From Candidatus Jordarchaeales archaeon (GTDB lineage Archaea > Asgardarchaeota > Jordiarchaeia > Jordiarchaeales > Freyrarchaeaceae), in contig JAWAHN010000001.1 of the NCBI GenBank assembly GCA_038889235.1, positions 846,852-910,851 of the forward strand: 64,000 nucleotides of DNA, read 5' to 3'. The position numbers and the translations under genes were made by a program. The notes under the pieces were generated by a model. The model was given only the letters and a program-made list of their open reading frames with translations, was not told the DNA's origin and searched no databases. This document shows positions 26,109-34,629 of this stretch, in pieces (within the stretch, counting starts at the first letter, position 1; each line of letters opens with the position of its first letter).

Positions 26109-26231
26109 GTGCAAATCAGTCCTGAGTACATCGTTTTGCTTGCTTCGCCTGGGAAAAGGGAAGTATGCAAAGTTGAGGCCGAAATGGCCTTAGAAAAATT
26201 GGGTTTAAAAGGGGGAAATGCTATAAAGTGA
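26109..26231 (+). CDS. Small open frame, possibly a remnant of a THUMP-type protein
   Basis: A 40-codon frame starting GTG with AAGGGA upstream, beginning MQISPEYIVLLASPGKREVC and ending GLKGGNAIK. The beginning is reminiscent of the N-terminal strand-helix unit of THUMP-domain proteins, but the frame ends before a full domain. It may be a real small protein, a decayed gene or chance. It follows pyrB by 18 bases. Confidence 0.3.
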   Translation: MQISPEYIVLLASPGKREVCKVEAEMALEKLGLKGGNAIK

Positions 26232-26334
26232 GGAAGAATGTTTTCACGAGACCGTGGTAACTTTTTAGAGTGATGATAAGTTTGCGTTAGAACGGTAGCG
26301 AGAATTTTGGGGACTCCTCTTTTAACCATCCTTG

Positions 26335-29160
26335 TTAGTTGTCCCAGAATTTTCTTGTCTTGATGTATTTTTTCTCTTCTTCGAGGATGGACAGCCAAAA
26401 GGCGTCTTCGGAGTGGTATGGTTTGCTGAGTATGCGGGTTGCCACCTTAGGTCCTATTCCCCTAGCAGCCATGCAAATGACCGCTTTTTTACCGTAAGAG
26501 GACACAAGTTTTGCTGCATCTAATCCTTTTTTAAATGCCTTGGCTTCTTCATCTGAGAGAGGGAGACCTTGCCTTTTCAGTCGAACAGCTTTGCTGATAC
26601 CTGATCTATCACTTGGATGAGTTACTGCTATGAGGGAGCCGCCGCAGTTAGGGCAAATTATTCGTTCTGGCAACGTTTCGACTGTGCGTAATGCTTCCCA
26701 CCCTTTGCAGCCGGGCCACATGCAGAGAAGTTTTACTTGTTCTTTGAGAAGTCGTTCTCTAACTATACTCGCTATCTGGGCTGTTGGGGCCTTAGGCTGA
26801 ACAAGCTCTCTATTTACCTGTTTTAGGGCGTCGGCAGCCAGTGGTGATGGGGAAAGTCGAACCGTGTAGTGGACAGATATTTTACCTGAACTTATTTCAG
26901 AGATTATTTGCTCGGTCTTTTGTATATCAAATTTTTCTTTTAGAATTTCGCGTAGAACCTCTTCCTCTAAAAGTGTTCCTTCAAATAGTCGAGAGACCTT
27001 TCTGAGAACGGCCCACGTGTAGTCAGCGCTTTTTTCGAGAACGCCAAAACGTCTTGCAACATGAAGGAAGTGCCAAAGGTATAGAGAGGAATTTTTAACA
27101 GAGTGAAGAGCAAGGGGGAGGACGTCTTCTTTTTTTAGGTTTTCTACAGCGTCCTTCACGTCCCTAGCGTCAATACCATCATTAGAACTCAGGATGATGT
27201 GATATGGGGTAATACTGATAGAGGTTGAAACACCTGTTCTTGATGAGAGAATTGTTGCGATTATTCTTCCAAGAGTCTCATTTACAAGGCTACCGAAACA
27301 TGCATGTATTATGACTAAAGAACCCTTGATTTTTTCAATTAGAATATGATTTTGTGCGGGAAGAACTTCTTCTTTAACGTGTGAAGATATTACTTCCAAC
27401 AAAGCTCTCTTTGATTCCTCGTCCATCGGATACTCGTCGAGCGGGCAAACCACTAGTTCTCCGGAAAGCCATTTTGCCACTTTCTCCCGTAATAGCGCCA
27501 CTTCTTGGGCTACTTCGAAAGGTACAGGTATTAGCTCACCGAGCCAAGATGGTAGGCACGCTATGGGGTCTTCAAGCCTTTCTACGTTGATTCGGTCGTC
27601 CTCAATGCTCACAAGCCTCCATGGTTGTCCATTCATAACGAATGAGCCTTCAGTTTCTAGTTTTGGTATAAATGAAAAGTCAAGGGAGCCAATTTGCTTC
27701 CCGGAAACTATGTCGTAAACTGGAATCGATTTTACTTCCGGAATGGTTGAAAGATTCTCGTAGTAGTATTTTCTCGTGAGGCGGGTTTTACGGGCCACCC
27801 CATTTTTCATTTTGACTATCTTTAGTTCGGATAGAAAAGCCGAGACATCTTCAAGGATTTTTATGGATAAGTTCCTGTACGGCCATGCTTTCTTGAAAAC
27901 TTCTAGAACCTTGGAAAGAGGTGCTTCTCCGAAATCCAGTATAAAACCGGCTAATTGGTGTGCTAAGACATCATATGGTTGCTCATATGGGATGATAGGT
28001 TCTAGTTCTCCTGCGACGGCTTTTCTTGCGATGACTATCGATTCAAGTAAATCGTCCACGCTGTCTGCCAAAATTACACCTTTAGACTTACTCTGAAAAG
28101 CATGGCCGCTACGGCCAACTCTTTGGACAAGGCGGGACACTTGGCGTGGGGAGTGGTATTGTAAGACAAGATCTACGTCCCCAATGTCTATACCTAACTC
28201 GAGAGATGACGTTGAAACTACGCCGCTTAGCTTTCCAACCTTTAACTCGTATTCCGTGGATTCTCTGACTTCTTTTGAAAGCGACCCGTGGTGAACACGG
28301 ATACGTATTTCTGGGTCATATAATATTATACTGAGTCCAAGTGATTCAGCCATTTCTCGAGTATTTACAAAGACTAGGGTTTTCCTGTCACTTATCAGTC
28401 TAGCAATTTGCTCCACTTTGTTTAAAAAGTTTCCTTTTTCATTACTTTTTTCATCTGGCGGGGAAATCAATTTGACGGATATTTCCATGTCTTTATGCGT
28501 GTTAAACGTGACTACCACAACGTTTCGACCTACACCTCCGAGAAAATTAGCTATCATTTCCGGATTGCCAACTGTTGCTGACAAGCCTATCCTCTGAAAA
28601 TCCTTGCCAGTTAAAGTAACTAATCTTTCTAATGCAAGGGAGAGCTGAGCGCCTCTTTTAGAAGATGCAAGTTCATGTATTTCATCAACCACCACATACT
28701 TCACAGATTTAAGGTGCGCCCTCATTTTTGGCGCAGAGAGTATTGCTTGAAGTGTTTCAGGACATGTTATCAGGATGTCTGGAGGAGCACGCAATTGTTT
28801 CCGTCTTTCATGACTGCTGGTGTCTCCATGCCTTATTGAGACACGGACACCGACAAACCTAGCAATTGACTGCATCCGTCTAAATAAGTCTCTGTTAAGG
28901 GCTCTTAAGGGAGTAATGTAAATGGCGCGAATGCCCGTTATCTCGTTTTTCGATTTCTCCTTTTCTTCTATTATGAAGTGTAACAAAGGGAAAAAGACGG
29001 CCTCAGTTTTTCCCCACCCAGTTGGGGCTACGAGTAACACATTGTCCCCTCGAAGTATGAGGGGAATTGCCTTTTCTTGTGGAGGAGTGGGTGTAACATA
29101 TCCTTCTCTGCTTATTACCTCGCGAAGTTTGGGGTTAAGAAGATTGAAAACATTGTCCAT
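26335..29160 (-). CDS. lhr: ATP-dependent helicase Lhr (large helicase-related)
   Basis: Superfamily 2 DNA helicase for repair. Motifs in order: Q-motif region TPPQEKAIPLIL, Walker A VAPTGWGKTEAVFFPLL, Ia ITPLRALNRDLFRR, Walker B VDEIHELASSKRG, motif III LSATVGNPE, motif IV-V VFVNTREMAESL and SSLELGIDIGDVD, motif VI QRVGRSGH. The C-terminal Lhr winged-helix and core region follow, with a Cys-rich element CMWPGCKGWE and CPNCGG. It is 941 residues, full length. It is upstream in reading order of the metallophosphoesterase gene only by strand; both are on the minus strand with 12 bases between. Confidence 0.95.
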   Translation of the reverse strand: MDNVFNLLNPKLREVISREGYVTPTPPQEKAIPLILRGDNVLLVAPTGWGKTEAVFFPLLHFIIEEKEKSKNEITGIRAIYITPLRALNRDLFRRMQSIARFVGVRVSIRHGDTSSHERRKQLRAPPDILITCPETLQAILSAPKMRAHLKSVKYVVVDEIHELASSKRGAQLSLALERLVTLTGKDFQRIGLSATVGNPEMIANFLGGVGRNVVVVTFNTHKDMEISVKLISPPDEKSNEKGNFLNKVEQIARLISDRKTLVFVNTREMAESLGLSIILYDPEIRIRVHHGSLSKEVRESTEYELKVGKLSGVVSTSSLELGIDIGDVDLVLQYHSPRQVSRLVQRVGRSGHAFQSKSKGVILADSVDDLLESIVIARKAVAGELEPIIPYEQPYDVLAHQLAGFILDFGEAPLSKVLEVFKKAWPYRNLSIKILEDVSAFLSELKIVKMKNGVARKTRLTRKYYYENLSTIPEVKSIPVYDIVSGKQIGSLDFSFIPKLETEGSFVMNGQPWRLVSIEDDRINVERLEDPIACLPSWLGELIPVPFEVAQEVALLREKVAKWLSGELVVCPLDEYPMDEESKRALLEVISSHVKEEVLPAQNHILIEKIKGSLVIIHACFGSLVNETLGRIIATILSSRTGVSTSISITPYHIILSSNDGIDARDVKDAVENLKKEDVLPLALHSVKNSSLYLWHFLHVARRFGVLEKSADYTWAVLRKVSRLFEGTLLEEEVLREILKEKFDIQKTEQIISEISSGKISVHYTVRLSPSPLAADALKQVNRELVQPKAPTAQIASIVRERLLKEQVKLLCMWPGCKGWEALRTVETLPERIICPNCGGSLIAVTHPSDRSGISKAVRLKRQGLPLSDEEAKAFKKGLDAAKLVSSYGKKAVICMAARGIGPKVATRILSKPYHSEDAFWLSILEEEKKYIKTRKFWDN

Positions 29161-29172
29161 GAAGACACCTCT

Positions 29173-29973
29173 TCAAAAAATCCTTTGCAAATAACTCAGC
29201 TTTCCAATGTATGTAGCGTCAAGGAGCGTCAACGAGATCTGGTCGGGGTCTACTAGTCTACGTGACAAAAGGGGGCCTAGAAGCTCATTATTAACGTTTA
29301 ATGGTACCCCGCCAAGCAACGGATTAAAAGCGGGCATGACAAGTAAGTTGATCACACCATCGTTTATTGAATCGTTAACTGGCGGCGTCTTCTTGCTAAT
29401 GTATGATAAAAGTTTCATCCGGTCTAACTGGGTTTCCATCCAGACGGGTTTTAGCCATTTAGCTCCAGAACCATCTCTAATCTCTATTACGGGGTGGTTA
29501 TGAGCGATGATCATCTGCTTTGCTTTAAGTAGTTCTGGTTTAGGCCAAGCATGGCCATGTAGAAGGGATATGCCGCACTCAGCGATAAAAATGCCCTTTG
29601 AGTCGTGCAGGGTAGCGTTTTTGGGAAGGATTTTTTCGATGCCCACATCGTGATTTCCTTTAACTATCTCTACATCTATAAATGAGGATACTTGATTGAG
29701 GAAAGATGAGCATTCTTGAAGAGTAAACTTTGAAGGAGCCATTTCGTGCTTTACATCGCCGAGTATAATTAATTTTTTCGCGTTTAATCGTTTAACTAAA
29801 TTGTAAATTTTTTCAACAAGTTTTTCTGTTTGAGACGGAACGCGGAAACCGGCTTGTTTGAGGGCAGCCTCATAACCAACATGTACGTCTGCGACACACA
29901 ATACTTTTGTGTTTTCGTAACTAAAAACTAATGCCGGCTCGTTGAGTAACTGTTTTAGATTCACTGCAGGCAA
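29173..29973 (-). CDS. Calcineurin-like metallophosphoesterase (Lhr-associated)
   Basis: Binuclear metal phosphoesterase, the family often paired with Lhr in archaea and bacteria and possibly a nuclease in the same repair step. Metal motifs are visible: VADVHVGYE, ILGDVKHE, VKGNHDVG, LLHGHAW and IIAHNHPV. The frame is open to 30105, but that would put its start only 20 bases from the divergent SWIM gene, and the first 44 residues look unlike the family. The TTG at 29973 has AAAGGTGA eight bases upstream and gives about 266 residues. Start confidence is moderate. Confidence 0.82.
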   Translation of the reverse strand: MPAVNLKQLLNEPALVFSYENTKVLCVADVHVGYEAALKQAGFRVPSQTEKLVEKIYNLVKRLNAKKLIILGDVKHEMAPSKFTLQECSSFLNQVSSFIDVEIVKGNHDVGIEKILPKNATLHDSKGIFIAECGISLLHGHAWPKPELLKAKQMIIAHNHPVIEIRDGSGAKWLKPVWMETQLDRMKLLSYISKKTPPVNDSINDGVINLLVMPAFNPLLGGVPLNVNNELLGPLLSRRLVDPDQISLTLLDATYIGKLSYLQRIF

Positions 29974-30125
29974 AGCGATATTCACCTTTAAATTCGCGTT
30001 AATGGTAATACCTACATAATGGGGGAGAAAGCTTATACTTTTCGGGAGAATCCTCAAAAGGTACGTTTTGACAGGAAACAGAAAAAAATCATTTTCACAA
30101 TCCAAAGTTAAAATGGGGAGAAGAG

Positions 30126-30548
30126 TTGACTGAACTGGAAGTGCTGGAGAAAGTTAAAAAAAGCAAGTGTATTTCCGGAAGAGAGTTAGAGGAGCTGGCG
30201 GAAAAGTTCGGGGAAAGATTCTGGAAGGCTCTCAGAGCAGTAGCCGAAAGAAGAGTCAAAAAGTACGTCTTTAACCCAAGCAAGAGAATTCTCTGGGTGG
30301 TGGTCGGTAAAAGGAGGGATTACTTAATCATTTCGAATTTCTACTGTAGCTGCGATGATTTCTATTTAAACGTTGTTATACGTAGGAACGCGCCTATGTG
30401 CTATCACTTACTAAGCAAGCAGCTTGCAGAGGCTCTTTCAATATATGATACATACTTCGTCTCAGACGAGGAATACGAACCATTAATAGAAGAGTGGAAA
30501 GGTATAGAAAGAGAGAGACAAAACGAGGTGCAAGAATATGATAGTTGA
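30126..30548 (+). CDS. SWIM zinc-finger protein
   Basis: A 140-residue protein with the SWIM pattern CxCx(n)CxH: FYCSCDDFYLNVV followed by APMCYHLLSKQLAEAL. Such small archaeal SWIM proteins are predicted to bind nucleic acid, and relatives work with RadA paralogues in recombination. The start is TTG. It is divergent from the phosphoesterase/Lhr pair and overlaps the tiny membrane-protein gene downstream, so it heads a small three-gene set. Function is inferred only from the fold. Confidence 0.75.
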   Translation: MTELEVLEKVKKSKCISGRELEELAEKFGERFWKALRAVAERRVKKYVFNPSKRILWVVVGKRRDYLIISNFYCSCDDFYLNVVIRRNAPMCYHLLSKQLAEALSIYDTYFVSDEEYEPLIEEWKGIERERQNEVQEYDS

Positions 30549-30654
30549 AATTCCAACCATTCAAAATTTAATTTTGCTTATTGGAGGATTAATTGTTGCA
30601 ATCATACTAATCTACGTGGTAGTTTGTGGAAAGGAGGAGGGGGAGAGTAGCTGA
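30538..30654 (+). CDS. 38-residue single-span membrane protein
   Basis: A short frame overlapping the SWIM gene end (ATG at 30538) and sharing one base with the next gene (TGATG). It encodes MIVEIPTIQNLILLIGG followed by a strongly hydrophobic stretch (LIVAIILIYVVVC) and a charged end KEEGESS. It looks like one membrane helix with a short acidic tail outside or inside. The tight overlap on both sides argues that it is translated. I do not recognise a family. Confidence 0.55.
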   Translation: MIVEIPTIQNLILLIGGLIVAIILIYVVVCGKEEGESS

Positions 30655-30917
30655 TGAAAAATTCGAGTGAGCTTGAAGTAGTGGTATTCAACGTGTTTAA
30701 GAATGCTTTTCCCCATTTATGCGAACCCTCGAAAATTAGGGAATTACTTGAAAAAGTGGTTAAGCAGACTGTCTCAATAGAGGAATTAATGTTTAAATTG
30801 CAAGAAGAAGAGAGACAATGCAGTTCGGCGACCTATAAAACAGACCTAAAAATCCTTCTATTCTACCTGGAAAAGGACTTAAGGAAGCTAAAACATAAAG
30901 GGAGCGATGTTTTTTGA
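30654..30917 (+). CDS. Unknown 87-residue helical protein
   Basis: I do not recognise a family. The sequence begins MKNSSELEVVVFNVFKNAF and ends YLEKDLRKLKHKGSDVF. It is predicted all-helical and charged, with three Cys and no membrane segment. It starts inside the stop of the tiny membrane-protein gene, preceded by GGAGGAGGGGGAG, a very strong Shine-Dalgarno sequence. Its place after the SWIM and membrane genes suggests a common unit. Confidence 0.6.
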   Translation: MKNSSELEVVVFNVFKNAFPHLCEPSKIRELLEKVVKQTVSIEELMFKLQEEERQCSSATYKTDLKILLFYLEKDLRKLKHKGSDVF

Positions 30918-30958
30918 AAAAACATAAAAGTGGTCTTTGCCAGATATTTAATGGTACA

Positions 30959-30977
30959 TTCTCCATCTAAAGGAGAA
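30959..30977 (+). promoter_or_regulatory. Small hairpin over the Shine-Dalgarno sequence of the AbrB-PhoU gene
   Basis: TTCTCC (30959-30964) can pair with GGAGAA (30972-30977), which is the core of the ribosome binding site. Six base pairs and a seven-base loop are weak, so at high temperature it may be open. A thermosensor or simple chance are both possible. Confidence 0.3.
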
Positions 30978-30987
30978 GGGGGAACCG

Positions 30988-31995
30988 TTGAGTCAGAGAC
31001 AAAACCGCAAACTCGTAAAATGGGGAAATAGTAATACTGTCGTTATAAGTTTGCCTAGAGAGTGGGTGAAAAAGAGCGGGCTTGCCCCTAATGACGAAGT
31101 AGAAGTTATGGAAAACCCGGATGGAACACTTCTTATTGTACCGTCCCCCAGAGTGGTAAGTGAACAAACTTTAACAGCAACTATAGACATTCAGAAATAT
31201 CCCAACTTGGAACATCTTAAGTACGCTATAGAGACAAAGTACCTTAGTGGCTACGATGTTATCAACATAGTGTCTAAACAACCGTTTACCAGTGAAAAGT
31301 ATAATTTCATATCAGAGGTGGCCCATCAACTCCTAGGATTCGAAATAACAAGCAAGACACCGAACCAAGTCACTTTGCAGGACGTTATGTCTATACAACA
31401 AACGAACATAATGCTCCTCATACGTGTCCTAAGCAGGAATGTGCTCGAATTAATGGAAGAGCTGATTAAAGCGCTACAAAAGAAGGACCTAAGAGTTATA
31501 GACGCTATTCTCCAGTCAAGAATGAACATAAACAGGTATTATCTTAGGATTACGCGGCAGCTTAGGAAGGGGCTCCAACAGTCATTTCTCCTGGTACAAA
31601 TGGGTGTTACAGCACAAGATACAATAGACATGGTTATGTACGTAAATGCACTTAACGAAATAGCAGGAAATATAGAGGCAATGTGCAGAGCCATGCAAAG
31701 ACATCCTCTTCCAGATGAAGAACAGTTAAAGGAAGTGGCGGACATTCTTCAGAAAGTATATGAAGTACTTCAGCAGGCTACGCGTGCTTTTCACTTTAAG
31801 AAGGATCAAGATGCTATCGAAGTTCTAACTGTAATACCAAAACTGATAACGGATAAAAGGACGCTTGAAGGAAAGCTGGGTGGAAAGATATCCACACTTG
31901 AAGGATTGATGATCCAAGTAGTTCTTGACGCAGGAGAAAAAATTGCAGAGGCTACTAAAAGTATAGCTCAGGCGGCCCTTAGAAGAGCGATTTGA
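30988..31995 (+). CDS. AbrB-PhoU domain regulator
   Basis: N-terminal SpoVT/AbrB DNA-binding domain (VKWGNSNTVVISLPREWVKK, then DEVEVMENPDGTLLIVP), followed by a linker and a C-terminal PhoU-like helical bundle (about residues 120-330). In archaea such proteins are thought to regulate phosphate uptake or related genes. It is 335 residues, full length. The start is TTG behind AGGAGAAGGGGG. A short hairpin (30959-30964 with 30972-30977) would cover that Shine-Dalgarno sequence. It lies upstream of the fwd operon but has a separate promoter. Confidence 0.85.
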   Translation: MSQRQNRKLVKWGNSNTVVISLPREWVKKSGLAPNDEVEVMENPDGTLLIVPSPRVVSEQTLTATIDIQKYPNLEHLKYAIETKYLSGYDVINIVSKQPFTSEKYNFISEVAHQLLGFEITSKTPNQVTLQDVMSIQQTNIMLLIRVLSRNVLELMEELIKALQKKDLRVIDAILQSRMNINRYYLRITRQLRKGLQQSFLLVQMGVTAQDTIDMVMYVNALNEIAGNIEAMCRAMQRHPLPDEEQLKEVADILQKVYEVLQQATRAFHFKKDQDAIEVLTVIPKLITDKRTLEGKLGGKISTLEGLMIQVVLDAGEKIAEATKSIAQAALRRAI

Positions 31996-32030
31996 GAGAA
32001 AAACTGAGATAACTGATGAGTTAATGAAAA

Positions 32031-32040
32031 AGTATAAATA
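32031..32040 (+). promoter_or_regulatory. TATA box of the fwdA operon
   Basis: AGTATAAATA at 32031-32040 is a near-ideal archaeal TATA box. Start of transcription is expected about 25 bases on, near 32062, leaving a short leader with TTAGGAGGCGG (Shine-Dalgarno) before the fwdA ATG at 32087. Confidence 0.75.
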
Positions 32041-32086
32041 AGAAACATTTTTAGCAGTCTTTGGCAGGCGTTAGGAGGCGGAAGAA

Positions 32087-33778
32087 ATGAACGCTTACGT
32101 ACTCAAGGGAGGACACGTTTATGATCCTTTAAACAATATTGACGGAGAAAAAATGGACATATACATTGCTGGCGGTAAAATAGTAGAGGAGCCTCCAAAA
32201 GGAGCCAAGGTTATCGATGTTTCAGGAAAAGTTGTAATGCCAGGTGGAATTTGCATACATTCACACATAGCTGGAGGTAAAGTTAACTCTGGTAGAATGC
32301 TTCGACCAGAAGACCACAGAAGGGATAATATTCCGAAAAAGGGGCAGCTGAGGTCTGGGGTTGGATATACAGTTCCAACAACCTTCGTAACCGGGTACAG
32401 ATTTGCAGCTATGGGGTATACTACCGTTTTTGAGCCTGCTGTCCCGCCTCTTAAAGCACGCCACACGCACGAAGAATTCCAGGATACGCCGATTTTGGAC
32501 CATGGAGGCTTTGTCCTAACTGGAAACAACTGGTTTGTTCTAAACTACGTTAAGAATAACGAAATGGACAAATTAGCGGCGTTTATAGCGTGGCTTCTAT
32601 GGGCAACTAAGTGTTATGCTGTTAAGATTGTTAACCCAGGAGGGGTCGAATCCTGGGGATGGGGGAAAAACGTCAACGGGTTAGACGATAAGGTTCCATA
32701 CTTTGACGTGACCCCACGCGAAATAGTGACTGCGCTAAGTTACGTTAACGAAAAGCTTGGCTTACCTCATACGATTCACGTCCACGGGAACAACTTAGGC
32801 CAGCCAGGAAACTACGAAATTACGCTTGAAACAATGGAGGCAGTGAGAGAGATTAAAGCTTCAAAAGGAAGGCGCAGCGTGCTTCACTTTACACACATAC
32901 AATTTAACGCTTATGCAGGTACAAGTTGGAAAGACTTCGCATCGGGAGCTCAGGAGATAGCAAATTACGTTAACAAACACGATCACGTAACGATTGACAT
33001 AGGACAGGTTATCTTTGGAGACGCTACAACAATGACGGCTGACGGGCCTTGGGAGTTTGCACTCCGTCAAATTACGAGAGGAAACAAGTGGGTGAACAGC
33101 GATGTGGAACTGGAAACTGGATCAGGCATTGTTCCCTACGTCTTCAGACGCACAGTTCCCGTCAATGCCGTGCAATGGGCTATAGGCTTAGAGTTAATGC
33201 TTTCAGTCAATGACTTATACAAGGTTTGTTTGACGACAGACCATCCGAATGGTGGACCGTTCTACTTCTACCCAAAGATTATCTCGTGGCTGGTAAGCCG
33301 TAAAGCCAGGAATGAAGAACTGGAGAAAGTGCACAAAGCGGCTATCGAAAAAACGACCCTGAAGGACTTAGATAAGGAGTACAACCTTTATGAAGTAGCA
33401 ATAGTGACTAGGGCAGCCCAGGCTAAGATACTAGGTCTAAAGGACAGGGGCCACCTGGGCCCAGGAGCTAAGGGTGATGTGGCAGTTTACGATATTGACC
33501 CGACAAAGGTCAACCTTTCATCCAGCCCCGAGCTTGTGGAGAAAGCTTTCAGCGCGGCGGCGTACACATTCAAGGACGGAGAAATCGTTGTGAAAGACGG
33601 AGAAGTAATTGCGACGCCGCAAGGAAGCACCATATGGGTTAAAGTGAAGAAGCTTGAGGAGATGATGCCACTCATTGAGGAAGACTTGAAAGAAATGTGG
33701 AAACATTATACTATTTCGCTAAATAATTACCCGGTTCAAATGGAATATTTGCCAAAGTCGGAAATGGTAGAAGTGTAG
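32087..33778 (+). CDS. fwdA: Formylmethanofuran dehydrogenase subunit A
   Basis: Subunit with the amidohydrolase-type active site that exchanges formate and formylmethanofuran, at the CO2-reducing entrance (or oxidising exit) of the methanofuran/H4MPT pathway. Metal ligands: the HxH in ICIHSHIAGGK (residues 58 and 60), the Lys in CYAVKIVNPGG (usually carboxylated), later His residues in HVHGNNLG and LHFTHIQFN, and the Asp in CLTTDHPNGG. It is 563 residues, full length. The operon continues with fwdC and mch. FwdB and FwdD must be encoded elsewhere. Confidence 0.96.
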   Translation: MNAYVLKGGHVYDPLNNIDGEKMDIYIAGGKIVEEPPKGAKVIDVSGKVVMPGGICIHSHIAGGKVNSGRMLRPEDHRRDNIPKKGQLRSGVGYTVPTTFVTGYRFAAMGYTTVFEPAVPPLKARHTHEEFQDTPILDHGGFVLTGNNWFVLNYVKNNEMDKLAAFIAWLLWATKCYAVKIVNPGGVESWGWGKNVNGLDDKVPYFDVTPREIVTALSYVNEKLGLPHTIHVHGNNLGQPGNYEITLETMEAVREIKASKGRRSVLHFTHIQFNAYAGTSWKDFASGAQEIANYVNKHDHVTIDIGQVIFGDATTMTADGPWEFALRQITRGNKWVNSDVELETGSGIVPYVFRRTVPVNAVQWAIGLELMLSVNDLYKVCLTTDHPNGGPFYFYPKIISWLVSRKARNEELEKVHKAAIEKTTLKDLDKEYNLYEVAIVTRAAQAKILGLKDRGHLGPGAKGDVAVYDIDPTKVNLSSSPELVEKAFSAAAYTFKDGEIVVKDGEVIATPQGSTIWVKVKKLEEMMPLIEEDLKEMWKHYTISLNNYPVQMEYLPKSEMVEV

Positions 33779-33793
33779 TGAAAGGTGGTAGCG

Positions 33794-34615
33794 ATGGGGA
33801 AAGTGGAGCTTACACCCATTGAAAAACCTCATATTCCTATTGAGGCAGAAGTTATATCGCCCGACATTTTCGCTGGGAAAAGCTTGGAAGAAATAGGCGA
33901 CCTGGAAGTGTGGCGAGGAAACAGGAAAAAGAAGCTTAAAGAAGTGTTTAAGATTTCAGGGGATGCCGGTAAAACTCCTGGCGAAACCACTATAATCGTG
34001 AATGGAGATGCCAGCTTTATTAAGCGCATAGGACAGGGAATGACTGCAGGGGAGATATTGATAAAAGGAAACGTTGGAATGCATGTTGGCGCCGAAATGA
34101 GGGGAGGAAAAATAGTTGTCGAGGGAAATGCAGACCACTGGGCAGGAGCAGGCATGAAAGCAGGAATACTTCACATTAAAGGTAATGCTGGTAATTACCT
34201 CGGCGGGAACTACAGAGGAGACATAGGGATGAGCGCGCTCCAGAAAGGGGTTTATGGGACAATAATAGTTGAGGGAAATGCGGGAGATGAAGTAGGCGCG
34301 TGGATGGCTGACGGGAAAATCATCATCAAAGGAAACGTAGGAGCTTTTGCTGGAGTTCACATGAGTGGAGGGAATATAATAGTTTACGGAGATGCAGCAG
34401 AAAGAGTAGGGGGAGAAATGAAGGGTGGAACAATAGTGATTATGGGGCAATTGTCAGAGCTGCTTCCAAGTTTCGAATATAAAGGAGAAGTCAACGAGGT
34501 TAGCATAGATGGAGAAAAAATGTTGGGTCCTTTCTTAACGTTTGTAGGAGATCTTGCAGAGGACGGTAAAGGAACACTTTACTTATTGAAGGAGAAAAAT
34601 GCGCATCTAATTTGA
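33794..34615 (+). CDS. fwdC: Formylmethanofuran dehydrogenase subunit C
   Basis: Beta-helical subunit related to the C-terminal domain of glutamate synthase. The repeating GxxGxxxG pattern is clear: NVGMHVGAEMRGG, NADHWAGAGMKAG, NAGNYLGGNYRG, NAGDEVGAWMADG and NVGAFAGVHMSGG. It scaffolds the complex. It is 273 residues from the ATG at 33794, chosen because AAAGGTGG lies just upstream (an in-frame GTG at 33785 is less likely). It overlaps the mch open frame. Confidence 0.94.
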   Translation: MGKVELTPIEKPHIPIEAEVISPDIFAGKSLEEIGDLEVWRGNRKKKLKEVFKISGDAGKTPGETTIIVNGDASFIKRIGQGMTAGEILIKGNVGMHVGAEMRGGKIVVEGNADHWAGAGMKAGILHIKGNAGNYLGGNYRGDIGMSALQKGVYGTIIVEGNAGDEVGAWMADGKIIIKGNVGAFAGVHMSGGNIIVYGDAAERVGGEMKGGTIVIMGQLSELLPSFEYKGEVNEVSIDGEKMLGPFLTFVGDLAEDGKGTLYLLKEKNAHLI

Positions 34616-34629
34616 GAGGGGGGCAGTGG

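Noticed and set aside
32005-32020. C/D box guide RNA near CTGATGAG before fwdA
   Set aside because: A C-box-like string is present but no D or D' box follows at the right distance; the same holds for GTGATGA near 43266 and 26271.
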